A DNA stretch of 64,000 bases from Phytophthora quininea (GCA_011947345.1 JAAVTG010000057.1:682001-746000), one strand, 5' to 3'. Counted from the first letter of the stretch, positions 11,538 to 25,183 are shown. Notes: generated from the sequence alone by a model not told the origin. Numbers and translations are program-made.

Positions 11538-12187
11538 CGTCTTTGCTCTCGCGCCGTGCTGGACGTTTTGCTGGACTGACGCTGCTTTCTAGCCGTTCTG
11601 ACCCGCACCTGGATAGACCTCGACGCCGTGGCCGTCCTGGCAGGACGTAGCAACCACCACCACGTCTGCACGTCTGTTTCCAGCAACACAAGTTGCCGCC
11701 GTTCGCCTCGAACCGATGGCCACGGAACACCGCCTTCGCTCACGTCGCGATAGGTGTCGGGGTGTTGTGCCGCCTCTACGGTGTCCTGCCGGCACGCGAG
11801 ACGCGTCGCGCGCCGACTCTTGCTGTTTTCAGCGACAGACCGTAGCTCCGGTGTTCTGGAACCGACAGCGACATCGCGAGTCCCAATCGAGTTCCAACGA
11901 TCGTGTGACGGGTGTTCTACCGGTGAGCGCCGCCGAGGAGACAGGCAGAAGCCACGAGACTACTGTGCGTGCGGTCAGTCGCTCCGTATCGAGGCGGGCG
12001 AGTCGGACTGGAGTGTGTCGATTGGCTGGCCATCGCGATCGATGCAGACGGTTGCAGGCGTTCCATGCGGCGGGAGAGGGTAGCGCAAGGGCCAGGGCTT
12101 TGCGGGAAGGTGCGTGTGGCTGCGTAAAGTGTCGTGGGGAGGCGTGAGGCGTTTCCGAAGTTTGGGAGGGTAGAAGCTGTTTGGAGT

Positions 12188-12259
12188 GGCCTCGTGGTCT
12201 AGTGGTATGATTCTCGCTTCGGGTGCGAGAGGTCCCGGGTTCGATTCCCGGTGAGGCCC
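12188..12259 (+). tRNA. tRNA-Pro(CGG), array copy 10
   Basis: No difference from copy 1 seen; following spacer A/A. Confidence 0.97.
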
Positions 12260-12909
12260 CGTCTTTGCTCTCGCGCCGTGCTGGACGTTTTGCTGGACTG
12301 ACGCTGCTTTCTAGCCGTTCTGACCCGCACCTGGATAGACCTCGACGCCGTGGCCGTCCTGGCAGGACGTAGCAACCACCACCACGTCTGCACGTCTGTT
12401 TCCAGCAACACAAGTTGCCGCCGTTCGCCTCGAACCGATGGCCACGGAACACCGCCTTCGCTCACGTCGCGATAGGTGTCGGGGTGTTGTGCCGCCTCTA
12501 CGGTGTCCTGCCGGCACGCGAGACGCGTCGCGCGCCGACTCTTGCTGTTTTCAGCGACAGACCGTAGCTCCGGTGTTCTGGAACCGACAGCGACATCGCG
12601 AGTCCCAATCGAGTTCCAACGATCGTGTGACGGGTGTTCTACCGGTGAGCGCCGCCGAGGAGACAGGCAGAAGCCACGAGACTACTGTGCGTGCGGTCAG
12701 TCGCTCCGTATCGAGGCGGGCGAGTCGGACTGGAGTGTGTCGATTGGCTGGCCATCGCGATCGATGCAGACGGTTGCAGGCGTTCCATGCGGCGGGAGAG
12801 GGTAGCGCAAGGGCCAGGGCTTTGCGGGAAGGTGCGTGTGGCTGCGTAAAGTGTCGTGGGGAGGCGTGAGGCGTTTCCGAAGTTTGGGAGGGTAGAAGCT
12901 GTTTGGAGT

Positions 12910-12981
12910 GGCCTCGTGGTCTAGTGGTATGATTCTCGCTTCGGGTGCGAGAGGTCCCGGGTTCGATTCCCGGTGAGGCCC
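12910..12981 (+). tRNA. tRNA-Pro(CGG), array copy 11
   Basis: No difference from copy 1 seen; following spacer A/A. Confidence 0.97.
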
Positions 12982-13631
12982 CGTCTTTGCTCTCGCGCCG
13001 TGCTGGACGTTTTGCTGGACTGACGCTGCTTTCTAGCCGTTCTGACCCGCACCTGGATAGACCTCGACGCCGTGGCCGTCCTGGCAGGACGTAGCAACCA
13101 CCACCACGTCTGCACGTCTGTTTCCAGCAACACAAGTTGCCGCCGTTCGCCTCGAACCGATGGCCACGGAACACCGCCTTCGCTCACGTCGCGATAGGTG
13201 TCGGGGTGTTGTGCCGCCTCTACGGTGTCCTGCCGGCACGCGAGACGCGTCGCGCGCCGACTCTTGCTGTTTTCAGCGACAGACCGTAGCTCCGGTGTTC
13301 TGGAACCGACAGCGACATCGCGAGTCCCAATCGAGTTCCAACGATCGTGTGACGGGTGTTCTACCGGTGAGCGCCGCCGAGGAGACAGGCAGAAGCCACG
13401 AGACTACTGTGCGTGCGGTCAGTCGCTCCGTATCGAGGCGGGCGAGTCGGACTGGAGTGTGTCGATTGGCTGGCCATCGCGATCGATGCAGACGGTTGCA
13501 GGCGTTCCATGCGGCGGGAGAGGGTAGCGCAAGGGCCAGGGCTTTGCGGGAAGGTGCGTGTGGCTGCGTAAAGTGTCGTGGGGAGGCGTGAGGCGTTTCC
13601 GAAGTTTGGGAGGGTAGAAGCTGTTTGGAGT

Positions 13632-13703
13632 GGCCTCGTGGTCTAGTGGTATGATTCTCGCTTCGGGTGCGAGAGGTCCCGGGTTCGATTCCCGGTGAGG
13701 CCC
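13632..13703 (+). tRNA. tRNA-Pro(CGG), array copy 12
   Basis: No difference from copy 1 seen; following spacer A/A. Confidence 0.97.
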
Positions 13704-14353
13704 CGTCTTTGCTCTCGCGCCGTGCTGGACGTTTTGCTGGACTGACGCTGCTTTCTAGCCGTTCTGACCCGCACCTGGATAGACCTCGACGCCGTGGCCG
13801 TCCTGGCAGGACGTAGCAACCACCACCACGTCTGCACGTCTGTTTCCAGCAACACAAGTTGCCGCCGTTCGCCTCGAACCGATGGCCACGGAACACCGCC
13901 TTCGCTCACGTCGCGATAGGTGTCGGGGTGTTGTGCCGCCTCTACGGTGTCCTGCCGGCACGCGAGACGCGTCGCGCGCCGACTCTTGCTGTTTTCAGCG
14001 ACAGACCGTAGCTCCGGTGTTCTGGAACCGACAGCGACATCGCGAGTCCCAATCGAGTTCCAACGATCGTGTGACGGGTGTTCTACCGGTGAGCGCCGCC
14101 GAGGAGACAGGCAGAAGCCACGAGACTACTGTGCGTGCGGTCAGTCGCTCCGTATCGAGGCGGGCGAGTCGGACTGGAGTGTGTCGATTGGCTGGCCATC
14201 GCGATCGATGCAGACGGTTGCAGGCGTTCCATGCGGCGGGAGAGGGTAGCGCAAGGGCCAGGGCTTTGCGGGAAGGTGCGTGTGGCTGCGTAAAGTGTCG
14301 TGGGGAGGCGTGAGGCGTTTCCGAAGTTTGGGAGGGTAGAAGCTGTTTGGAGT

Positions 14354-14425
14354 GGCCTCGTGGTCTAGTGGTATGATTCTCGCTTCGGGTGCGAGAGGTC
14401 CCGGGTTCGATTCCCGGTGAGGCCC
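14354..14425 (+). tRNA. tRNA-Pro(CGG), array copy 13
   Basis: No difference from copy 1 seen; following spacer A/A. Confidence 0.97.
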
Positions 14426-15075
14426 CGTCTTTGCTCTCGCGCCGTGCTGGACGTTTTGCTGGACTGACGCTGCTTTCTAGCCGTTCTGACCCGCACCTGG
14501 ATAGACCTCGACGCCGTGGCCGTCCTGGCAGGACGTAGCAACCACCACCACGTCTGCACGTCTGTTTCCAGCAACACAAGTTGCCGCCGTTCGCCTCGAA
14601 CCGATGGCCACGGAACACCGCCTTCGCTCACGTCGCGATAGGTGTCGGGGTGTTGTGCCGCCTCTACGGTGTCCTGCCGGCACGCGAGACGCGTCGCGCG
14701 CCGACTCTTGCTGTTTTCAGCGACAGACCGTAGCTCCGGTGTTCTGGAACCGACAGCGACATCGCGAGTCCCAATCGAGTTCCAACGATCGTGTGACGGG
14801 TGTTCTACCGGTGAGCGCCGCCGAGGAGACAGGCAGAAGCCACGAGACTACTGTGCGTGCGGTCAGTCGCTCCGTATCGAGGCGGGCGAGTCGGACTGGA
14901 GTGTGTCGATTGGCTGGCCATCGCGATCGATGCAGACGGTTGCAGGCGTTCCATGCGGCGGGAGAGGGTAGCGCAAGGGCCAGGGCTTTGCGGGAAGGTG
15001 CGTGTGGCTGCGTAAAGTGTCGTGGGGAGGCGTGAGGCGTTTCCGAAGTTTGGGAGGGTAGAAGCTGTTTGGAGT

Positions 15076-15147
15076 GGCCTCGTGGTCTAGTGGTATGATT
15101 CTCGCTTCGGGTGCGAGAGGTCCCGGGTTCGATTCCCGGTGAGGCCC
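15076..15147 (+). tRNA. tRNA-Pro(CGG), array copy 14
   Basis: No difference from copy 1 seen; following spacer A/A. Confidence 0.97.
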
Positions 15148-15797
15148 CGTCTTTGCTCTCGCGCCGTGCTGGACGTTTTGCTGGACTGACGCTGCTTTCT
15201 AGCCGTTCTGACCCGCACCTGGATAGACCTCGACGCCGTGGCCGTCCTGGCAGGACGTAGCAACCACCACCACGTCTGCACGTCTGTTTCCAGCAACACA
15301 AGTTGCCGCCGTTCGCCTCGAACCGATGGCCACGGAACACCGCCTTCGCTCACGTCGCGATAGGTGTCGGGGTGTTGTGCCGCCTCTACGGTGTCCTGCC
15401 GGCACGCGAGACGCGTCGCGCGCCGACTCTTGCTGTTTTCAGCGACAGACCGTAGCTCCGGTGTTCTGGAACCGACAGCGACATCGCGAGTCCCAATCGA
15501 GTTCCAACGATCGTGTGACGGGTGTTCTACCGGTGAGCGCCGCCGAGGAGACAGGCAGAAGCCACGAGACTACTGTGCGTGCGGTCAGTCGCTCCGTATC
15601 GAGGCGGGCGAGTCGGACTGGAGTGTGTCGATTGGCTGGCCATCGCGATCGATGCAGACGGTTGCAGGCGTTCCATGCGGCGGGAGAGGGTAGCGCAAGG
15701 GCCAGGGCTTTGCGGGAAGGTGCGTGTGGCTGCGTAAAGTGTCGTGGGGAGGCGTGAGGCGTTTCCGAAGTTTGGGAGGGTAGAAGCTGTTTGGAGT

Positions 15798-15869
15798 GGC
15801 CTCGTGGTCTAGTGGTATGATTCTCGCTTCGGGTGCGAGAGGTCCCGGGTTCGATTCCCGGTGAGGCCC
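15798..15869 (+). tRNA. tRNA-Pro(CGG), array copy 15
   Basis: No difference from copy 1 seen; following spacer A/A. Confidence 0.97.
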
Positions 15870-16519
15870 CGTCTTTGCTCTCGCGCCGTGCTGGACGTTT
15901 TGCTGGACTGACGCTGCTTTCTAGCCGTTCTGACCCGCACCTGGATAGACCTCGACGCCGTGGCCGTCCTGGCAGGACGTAGCAACCACCACCACGTCTG
16001 CACGTCTGTTTCCAGCAACACAAGTTGCCGCCGTTCGCCTCGAACCGATGGCCACGGAACACCGCCTTCGCTCACGTCGCGATAGGTGTCGGGGTGTTGT
16101 GCCGCCTCTACGGTGTCCTGCCGGCACGCGAGACGCGTCGCGCGCCGACTCTTGCTGTTTTCAGCGACAGACCGTAGCTCCGGTGTTCTGGAACCGACAG
16201 CGACATCGCGAGTCCCAATCGAGTTCCAACGATCGTGTGACGGGTGTTCTACCGGTGAGCGCCGCCGAGGAGACAGGCAGAAGCCACGAGACTACTGTGC
16301 GTGCGGTCAGTCGCTCCGTATCGAGGCGGGCGAGTCGGACTGGAGTGTGTCGATTGGCTGGCCATCGCGATCGATGCAGACGGTTGCAGGCGTTCCATGC
16401 GGCGGGAGAGGGTAGCGCAAGGGCCAGGGCTTTGCGGGAAGGTGCGTGTGGCTGCGTAAAGTGTCGTGGGGAGGCGTGAGGCGTTTCCGAAGTTTGGGAG
16501 GGTAGAAGCTGTTTGGAGT

Positions 16520-16591
16520 GGCCTCGTGGTCTAGTGGTATGATTCTCGCTTCGGGTGCGAGAGGTCCCGGGTTCGATTCCCGGTGAGGCCC
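16520..16591 (+). tRNA. tRNA-Pro(CGG), array copy 16
   Basis: No difference from copy 1 seen; following spacer A/A. Confidence 0.97.
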
Positions 16592-17241
16592 CGTCTTTGC
16601 TCTCGCGCCGTGCTGGACGTTTTGCTGGACTGACGCTGCTTTCTAGCCGTTCTGACCCGCACCTGGATAGACCTCGACGCCGTGGCCGTCCTGGCAGGAC
16701 GTAGCAACCACCACCACGTCTGCACGTCTGTTTCCAGCAACACAAGTTGCCGCCGTTCGCCTCGAACCGATGGCCACGGAACACCGCCTTCGCTCACGTC
16801 GCGATAGGTGTCGGGGTGTTGTGCCGCCTCTACGGTGTCCTGCCGGCACGCGAGACGCGTCGCGCGCCGACTCTTGCTGTTTTCAGCGACAGACCGTAGC
16901 TCCGGTGTTCTGGAACCGACAGCGACATCGCGAGTCCCAATCGAGTTCCAACGATCGTGTGACGGGTGTTCTACCGGTGAGCGCCGCCGAGGAGACAGGC
17001 AGAAGCCACGAGACTACTGTGCGTGCGGTCAGTCGCTCCGTATCGAGGCGGGCGAGTCGGACTGGAGTGTGTCGATTGGCTGGCCATCGCGATCGATGCA
17101 GACGGTTGCAGGCGTTCCATGCGGCGGGAGAGGGTAGCGCAAGGGCCAGGGCTTTGCGGGAAGGTGCGTGTGGCTGCGTAAAGTGTCGTGGGGAGGCGTG
17201 AGGCGTTTCCGAAGTTTGGGAGGGTAGAAGCTGTTTGGAGT

Positions 17242-17313
17242 GGCCTCGTGGTCTAGTGGTATGATTCTCGCTTCGGGTGCGAGAGGTCCCGGGTTCGATT
17301 CCCGGTGAGGCCC
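17242..17313 (+). tRNA. tRNA-Pro(CGG), array copy 17
   Basis: No difference from copy 1 seen; following spacer A/A. Confidence 0.97.
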
Positions 17314-17963
17314 CGTCTTTGCTCTCGCGCCGTGCTGGACGTTTTGCTGGACTGACGCTGCTTTCTAGCCGTTCTGACCCGCACCTGGATAGACCTCGAC
17401 GCCGTGGCCGTCCTGGCAGGACGTAGCAACCACCACCACGTCTGCACGTCTGTTTCCAGCAACACAAGTTGCCGCCGTTCGCCTCGAACCGATGGCCACG
17501 GAACACCGCCTTCGCTCACGTCGCGATAGGTGTCGGGGTGTTGTGCCGCCTCTACGGTGTCCTGCCGGCACGCGAGACGCGTCGCGCGCCGACTCTTGCT
17601 GTTTTCAGCGACAGACCGTAGCTCCGGTGTTCTGGAACCGACAGCGACATCGCGAGTCCCAATCGAGTTCCAACGATCGTGTGACGGGTGTTCTACCGGT
17701 GAGCGCCGCCGAGGAGACAGGCAGAAGCCACGAGACTACTGTGCGTGCGGTCAGTCGCTCCGTATCGAGGCGGGCGAGTCGGACTGGAGTGTGTCGATTG
17801 GCTGGCCATCGCGATCGATGCAGACGGTTGCAGGCGTTCCATGCGGCGGGAGAGGGTAGCGCAAGGGCCAGGGCTTTGCGGGAAGGTGCGTGTGGCTGCG
17901 TAAAGTGTCGTGGGGAGGCGTGAGGCGTTTCCGAAGTTTGGGAGGGTAGAAGCTGTTTGGAGT

Positions 17964-18035
17964 GGCCTCGTGGTCTAGTGGTATGATTCTCGCTTCGGGT
18001 GCGAGAGGTCCCGGGTTCGATTCCCGGTGAGGCCC
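17964..18035 (+). tRNA. tRNA-Pro(CGG), array copy 18
   Basis: No difference from copy 1 seen; following spacer A/A. Confidence 0.97.
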
Positions 18036-18685
18036 CGTCTTTGCTCTCGCGCCGTGCTGGACGTTTTGCTGGACTGACGCTGCTTTCTAGCCGTTCTGAC
18101 CCGCACCTGGATAGACCTCGACGCCGTGGCCGTCCTGGCAGGACGTAGCAACCACCACCACGTCTGCACGTCTGTTTCCAGCAACACAAGTTGCCGCCGT
18201 TCGCCTCGAACCGATGGCCACGGAACACCGCCTTCGCTCACGTCGCGATAGGTGTCGGGGTGTTGTGCCGCCTCTACGGTGTCCTGCCGGCACGCGAGAC
18301 GCGTCGCGCGCCGACTCTTGCTGTTTTCAGCGACAGACCGTAGCTCCGGTGTTCTGGAACCGACAGCGACATCGCGAGTCCCAATCGAGTTCCAACGATC
18401 GTGTGACGGGTGTTCTACCGGTGAGCGCCGCCGAGGAGACAGGCAGAAGCCACGAGACTACTGTGCGTGCGGTCAGTCGCTCCGTATCGAGGCGGGCGAG
18501 TCGGACTGGAGTGTGTCGATTGGCTGGCCATCGCGATCGATGCAGACGGTTGCAGGCGTTCCATGCGGCGGGAGAGGGTAGCGCAAGGGCCAGGGCTTTG
18601 CGGGAAGGTGCGTGTGGCTGCGTAAAGTGTCGTGGGGAGGCGTGAGGCGTTTCCGAAGTTTGGGAGGGTAGAAGCTGTTTGGAGT

Positions 18686-18757
18686 GGCCTCGTGGTCTAG
18701 TGGTATGATTCTCGCTTCGGGTGCGAGAGGTCCCGGGTTCGATTCCCGGTGAGGCCC
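18686..18757 (+). tRNA. tRNA-Pro(CGG), array copy 19
   Basis: No difference from copy 1 seen; following spacer A/A. Confidence 0.97.
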
Positions 18758-19407
18758 CGTCTTTGCTCTCGCGCCGTGCTGGACGTTTTGCTGGACTGAC
18801 GCTGCTTTCTAGCCGTTCTGACCCGCACCTGGATAGACCTCGACGCCGTGGCCGTCCTGGCAGGACGTAGCAACCACCACCACGTCTGCACGTCTGTTTC
18901 CAGCAACACAAGTTGCCGCCGTTCGCCTCGAACCGATGGCCACGGAACACCGCCTTCGCTCACGTCGCGATAGGTGTCGGGGTGTTGTGCCGCCTCTACG
19001 GTGTCCTGCCGGCACGCGAGACGCGTCGCGCGCCGACTCTTGCTGTTTTCAGCGACAGACCGTAGCTCCGGTGTTCTGGAACCGACAGCGACATCGCGAG
19101 TCCCAATCGAGTTCCAACGATCGTGTGACGGGTGTTCTACCGGTGAGCGCCGCCGAGGAGACAGGCAGAAGCCACGAGACTACTGTGCGTGCGGTCAGTC
19201 GCTCCGTATCGAGGCGGGCGAGTCGGACTGGAGTGTGTCGATTGGCTGGCCATCGCGATCGATGCAGACGGTTGCAGGCGTTCCATGCGGCGGGAGAGGG
19301 TAGCGCAAGGGCCAGGGCTTTGCGGGAAGGTGCGTGTGGCTGCGTAAAGTGTCGTGGGGAGGCGTGAGGCGTTTCCGAAGTTTGGGAGGGTAGAAGCTGT
19401 TTGGAGT

Positions 19408-19479
19408 GGCCTCGTGGTCTAGTGGTATGATTCTCGCTTCGGGTGCGAGAGGTCCCGGGTTCGATTCCCGGTGAGGCCC
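19408..19479 (+). tRNA. tRNA-Pro(CGG), array copy 20
   Basis: No difference from copy 1 seen; following spacer A/A. Confidence 0.97.
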
Positions 19480-20129
19480 CGTCTTTGCTCTCGCGCCGTG
19501 CTGGACGTTTTGCTGGACTGACGCTGCTTTCTAGCCGTTCTGACCCGCACCTGGATAGACCTCGACGCCGTGGCCGTCCTGGCAGGACGTAGCAACCACC
19601 ACCACGTCTGCACGTCTGTTTCCAGCAACACAAGTTGCCGCCGTTCGCCTCGAACCGATGGCCACGGAACACCGCCTTCGCTCACGTCGCGATAGGTGTC
19701 GGGGTGTTGTGCCGCCTCTACGGTGTCCTGCCGGCACGCGAGACGCGTCGCGCGCCGACTCTTGCTGTTTTCAGCGACAGACCGTAGCTCCGGTGTTCTG
19801 GAACCGACAGCGACATCGCGAGTCCCAATCGAGTTCCAACGATCGTGTGACGGGTGTTCTACCGGTGAGCGCCGCCGAGGAGACAGGCAGAAGCCACGAG
19901 ACTACTGTGCGTGCGGTCAGTCGCTCCGTATCGAGGCGGGCGAGTCGGACTGGAGTGTGTCGATTGGCTGGCCATCGCGATCGATGCAGACGGTTGCAGG
20001 CGTTCCATGCGGCGGGAGAGGGTAGCGCAAGGGCCAGGGCTTTGCGGGAAGGTGCGTGTGGCTGCGTAAAGTGTCGTGGGGAGGCGTGAGGCGTTTCCGA
20101 AGTTTGGGAGGGTAGAAGCTGTTTGGAGT

Positions 20130-20201
20130 GGCCTCGTGGTCTAGTGGTATGATTCTCGCTTCGGGTGCGAGAGGTCCCGGGTTCGATTCCCGGTGAGGCC
20201 C
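20130..20201 (+). tRNA. tRNA-Pro(CGG), array copy 21
   Basis: No difference from copy 1 seen; following spacer A/A. Confidence 0.97.
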
Positions 20202-20851
20202 CGTCTTTGCTCTCGCGCCGTGCTGGACGTTTTGCTGGACTGACGCTGCTTTCTAGCCGTTCTGACCCGCACCTGGATAGACCTCGACGCCGTGGCCGTC
20301 CTGGCAGGACGTAGCAACCACCACCACGTCTGCACGTCTGTTTCCAGCAACACAAGTTGCCGCCGTTCGCCTCGAACCGATGGCCACGGAACACCGCCTT
20401 CGCTCACGTCGCGATAGGTGTCGGGGTGTTGTGCCGCCTCTACGGTGTCCTGCCGGCACGCGAGACGCGTCGCGCGCCGACTCTTGCTGTTTTCAGCGAC
20501 AGACCGTAGCTCCGGTGTTCTGGAACCGACAGCGACATCGCGAGTCCCAATCGAGTTCCAACGATCGTGTGACGGGTGTTCTACCGGTGAGCGCCGCCGA
20601 GGAGACAGGCAGAAGCCACGAGACTACTGTGCGTGCGGTCAGTCGCTCCGTATCGAGGCGGGCGAGTCGGACTGGAGTGTGTCGATTGGCTGGCCATCGC
20701 GATCGATGCAGACGGTTGCAGGCGTTCCATGCGGCGGGAGAGGGTAGCGCAAGGGCCAGGGCTTTGCGGGAAGGTGCGTGTGGCTGCGTAAAGTGTCGTG
20801 GGGAGGCGTGAGGCGTTTCCGAAGTTTGGGAGGGTAGAAGCTGTTTGGAGT

Positions 20852-20923
20852 GGCCTCGTGGTCTAGTGGTATGATTCTCGCTTCGGGTGCGAGAGGTCCC
20901 GGGTTCGATTCCCGGTGAGGCCC
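20852..20923 (+). tRNA. tRNA-Pro(CGG), array copy 22
   Basis: No difference from copy 1 seen; following spacer A/A. Confidence 0.97.
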
Positions 20924-21573
20924 CGTCTTTGCTCTCGCGCCGTGCTGGACGTTTTGCTGGACTGACGCTGCTTTCTAGCCGTTCTGACCCGCACCTGGAT
21001 AGACCTCGACGCCGTGGCCGTCCTGGCAGGACGTAGCAACCACCACCACGTCTGCACGTCTGTTTCCAGCAACACAAGTTGCCGCCGTTCGCCTCGAACC
21101 GATGGCCACGGAACACCGCCTTCGCTCACGTCGCGATAGGTGTCGGGGTGTTGTGCCGCCTCTACGGTGTCCTGCCGGCACGCGAGACGCGTCGCGCGCC
21201 GACTCTTGCTGTTTTCAGCGACAGACCGTAGCTCCGGTGTTCTGGAACCGACAGCGACATCGCGAGTCCCAATCGAGTTCCAACGATCGTGTGACGGGTG
21301 TTCTACCGGTGAGCGCCGCCGAGGAGACAGGCAGAAGCCACGAGACTACTGTGCGTGCGGTCAGTCGCTCCGTATCGAGGCGGGCGAGTCGGACTGGAGT
21401 GTGTCGATTGGCTGGCCATCGCGATCGATGCAGACGGTTGCAGGCGTTCCATGCGGCGGGAGAGGGTAGCGCAAGGGCCAGGGCTTTGCGGGAAGGTGCG
21501 TGTGGCTGCGTAAAGTGTCGTGGGGAGGCGTGAGGCGTTTCCGAAGTTTGGGAGGGTAGAAGCTGTTTGGAGT

Positions 21574-21645
21574 GGCCTCGTGGTCTAGTGGTATGATTCT
21601 CGCTTCGGGTGCGAGAGGTCCCGGGTTCGATTCCCGGTGAGGCCC
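21574..21645 (+). tRNA. tRNA-Pro(CGG), array copy 23
   Basis: No difference from copy 1 seen; following spacer A/A. Confidence 0.97.
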
Positions 21646-22295
21646 CGTCTTTGCTCTCGCGCCGTGCTGGACGTTTTGCTGGACTGACGCTGCTTTCTAG
21701 CCGTTCTGACCCGCACCTGGATAGACCTCGACGCCGTGGCCGTCCTGGCAGGACGTAGCAACCACCACCACGTCTGCACGTCTGTTTCCAGCAACACAAG
21801 TTGCCGCCGTTCGCCTCGAACCGATGGCCACGGAACACCGCCTTCGCTCACGTCGCGATAGGTGTCGGGGTGTTGTGCCGCCTCTACGGTGTCCTGCCGG
21901 CACGCGAGACGCGTCGCGCGCCGACTCTTGCTGTTTTCAGCGACAGACCGTAGCTCCGGTGTTCTGGAACCGACAGCGACATCGCGAGTCCCAATCGAGT
22001 TCCAACGATCGTGTGACGGGTGTTCTACCGGTGAGCGCCGCCGAGGAGACAGGCAGAAGCCACGAGACTACTGTGCGTGCGGTCAGTCGCTCCGTATCGA
22101 GGCGGGCGAGTCGGACTGGAGTGTGTCGATTGGCTGGCCATCGCGATCGATGCAGACGGTTGCAGGCGTTCCATGCGGCGGGAGAGGGTAGCGCAAGGGC
22201 CAGGGCTTTGCGGGAAGGTGCGTGTGGCTGCGTAAAGTGTCGTGGGGAGGCGTGAGGCGTTTCCGAAGTTTGGGAGGGTAGAAGCTGTTTGGAGT

Positions 22296-22367
22296 GGCCT
22301 CGTGGTCTAGTGGTATGATTCTCGCTTCGGGTGCGAGAGGTCCCGGGTTCGATTCCCGGTGAGGCCC
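22296..22367 (+). tRNA. tRNA-Pro(CGG), array copy 24
   Basis: No difference from copy 1 seen; following spacer A/A, last of the central block. Confidence 0.97.
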
Positions 22368-23017
22368 CGTCTTTGCTCTCGCGCCGTGCTGGACGTTTTG
22401 CTGGACTGACGCTGCTTTCTAGCCGTTCTGACCCGCACCTGGATAGACCTCGACGCCGTGGCCGTCCTGGCAGGACGTAGCAACCACCACCACGTCTGCA
22501 CGTCTGTTTCCAGCAACACAAGTTGCCGCCGTTCGCCTCGAACCGATGGCCACGGAACACCGCCTTCGCTCACGTCGCGATAGGTGTCGGGGTGTTGTGC
22601 CGCCTCTACGGTGTCCTGCCGGCACGCGAGACGCGTCGCGCGCCGACTCTTGCTGTTTTCAGCGACAGACCGTAGCTCCGGTGTTCTGGAACCGACAGCG
22701 ACATCGCGAGTCCCAATCGAGTTCCAACGATCGTGTGACGGGTGTTCTACCGGTGAGCGCCGCCGAGGAGACAGGCAGAAGCCACGAGACTACTGTGCGT
22801 GCGGTCAGTCGCTCCGTATCGAGGCGGGCGAGTCGGACTGGAGTGTGTCGATTGGCTGGCCATCGCGATCGATGCAGACGGTTGCAGGCGTTCCATGCGG
22901 CGGGAGAGGGTAGCGCAAGGGCCAGGGCTTTGCGGGAAGGTGCGTGTGGCTGCGTAAAGTGTCGTGGGGAGGCGTGAGGCGTTTCCGAAGTTTGGGAGGG
23001 TAGAAGCTGTTTGGAGT

Positions 23018-23089
23018 GGCCTCGTGGTCTAGTGGTATGATTCTCGCTTCGGGTGCGAGAGGTCCCGGGTTCGATTCCCGGTGAGGCCC
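23018..23089 (+). tRNA. tRNA-Pro(CGG), array copy 25
   Basis: No difference from copy 1 seen; following spacer G/A, first of the right G/A block (25-30). Confidence 0.97.
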
Positions 23090-23739
23090 CGTCTTTGCTC
23101 TCGCGCCGTGCTGGACGTTTTGCTGGACTGACGCTGCTTTCTAGCCGTTCTGACCCGCACCTGGATAGGCCTCGACGCCGTGGCCGTCCTGGCAGGACGT
23201 AGCAACCACCACCACGTCTGCACGTCTGTTTCCAGCAACACAAGTTGCCGCCGTTCGCCTCGAACCGATGGCCACGGAACACCGCCTTCGCTCACGTCGC
23301 GATAGGTGTCGGGGTGTTGTGCCGCCTCTACGGTGTCCTGCCGGCACGCGAGACGCGTCGCGCGCCGACTCTTGCTGTTTTCAGCGACAGACCGTAGCTC
23401 CGGTGTTCTGGAACCGACAGCGACATCGCGAGTCCCAATCGAGTTCCAACGATCGTGTGACGGGTGTTCTACCGGTGAGCGCCGCCGAGGAGACAGGCAG
23501 AAGCCACGAGACTACTGTGCGTGCGGTCAGTCGCTCCGTATCGAGGCGGGCGAGTCGGACTGGAGTGTGTCGATTGGCTGGCCATCGCGATCGATGCAGA
23601 CGGTTGCAGGCGTTCCATGCGGCGGGAGAGGGTAGCGCAAGGGCCAGGGCTTTGCGGGAAGGTGCGTGTGGCTGCGTAAAGTGTCGTGGGGAGGCGTGAG
23701 GCGTTTCCGAAGTTTGGGAGGGTAGAAGCTGTTTGGAGT

Positions 23740-23811
23740 GGCCTCGTGGTCTAGTGGTATGATTCTCGCTTCGGGTGCGAGAGGTCCCGGGTTCGATTCC
23801 CGGTGAGGCCC
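23740..23811 (+). tRNA. tRNA-Pro(CGG), array copy 26
   Basis: No difference from copy 1 seen; following spacer G/A. Confidence 0.97.
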
Positions 23812-24461
23812 CGTCTTTGCTCTCGCGCCGTGCTGGACGTTTTGCTGGACTGACGCTGCTTTCTAGCCGTTCTGACCCGCACCTGGATAGGCCTCGACGC
23901 CGTGGCCGTCCTGGCAGGACGTAGCAACCACCACCACGTCTGCACGTCTGTTTCCAGCAACACAAGTTGCCGCCGTTCGCCTCGAACCGATGGCCACGGA
24001 ACACCGCCTTCGCTCACGTCGCGATAGGTGTCGGGGTGTTGTGCCGCCTCTACGGTGTCCTGCCGGCACGCGAGACGCGTCGCGCGCCGACTCTTGCTGT
24101 TTTCAGCGACAGACCGTAGCTCCGGTGTTCTGGAACCGACAGCGACATCGCGAGTCCCAATCGAGTTCCAACGATCGTGTGACGGGTGTTCTACCGGTGA
24201 GCGCCGCCGAGGAGACAGGCAGAAGCCACGAGACTACTGTGCGTGCGGTCAGTCGCTCCGTATCGAGGCGGGCGAGTCGGACTGGAGTGTGTCGATTGGC
24301 TGGCCATCGCGATCGATGCAGACGGTTGCAGGCGTTCCATGCGGCGGGAGAGGGTAGCGCAAGGGCCAGGGCTTTGCGGGAAGGTGCGTGTGGCTGCGTA
24401 AAGTGTCGTGGGGAGGCGTGAGGCGTTTCCGAAGTTTGGGAGGGTAGAAGCTGTTTGGAGT

Positions 24462-24533
24462 GGCCTCGTGGTCTAGTGGTATGATTCTCGCTTCGGGTGC
24501 GAGAGGTCCCGGGTTCGATTCCCGGTGAGGCCC
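24462..24533 (+). tRNA. tRNA-Pro(CGG), array copy 27
   Basis: No difference from copy 1 seen; following spacer G/A. Confidence 0.97.
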
Positions 24534-25183
24534 CGTCTTTGCTCTCGCGCCGTGCTGGACGTTTTGCTGGACTGACGCTGCTTTCTAGCCGTTCTGACCC
24601 GCACCTGGATAGGCCTCGACGCCGTGGCCGTCCTGGCAGGACGTAGCAACCACCACCACGTCTGCACGTCTGTTTCCAGCAACACAAGTTGCCGCCGTTC
24701 GCCTCGAACCGATGGCCACGGAACACCGCCTTCGCTCACGTCGCGATAGGTGTCGGGGTGTTGTGCCGCCTCTACGGTGTCCTGCCGGCACGCGAGACGC
24801 GTCGCGCGCCGACTCTTGCTGTTTTCAGCGACAGACCGTAGCTCCGGTGTTCTGGAACCGACAGCGACATCGCGAGTCCCAATCGAGTTCCAACGATCGT
24901 GTGACGGGTGTTCTACCGGTGAGCGCCGCCGAGGAGACAGGCAGAAGCCACGAGACTACTGTGCGTGCGGTCAGTCGCTCCGTATCGAGGCGGGCGAGTC
25001 GGACTGGAGTGTGTCGATTGGCTGGCCATCGCGATCGATGCAGACGGTTGCAGGCGTTCCATGCGGCGGGAGAGGGTAGCGCAAGGGCCAGGGCTTTGCG
25101 GGAAGGTGCGTGTGGCTGCGTAAAGTGTCGTGGGGAGGCGTGAGGCGTTTCCGAAGTTTGGGAGGGTAGAAGCTGTTTGGAGT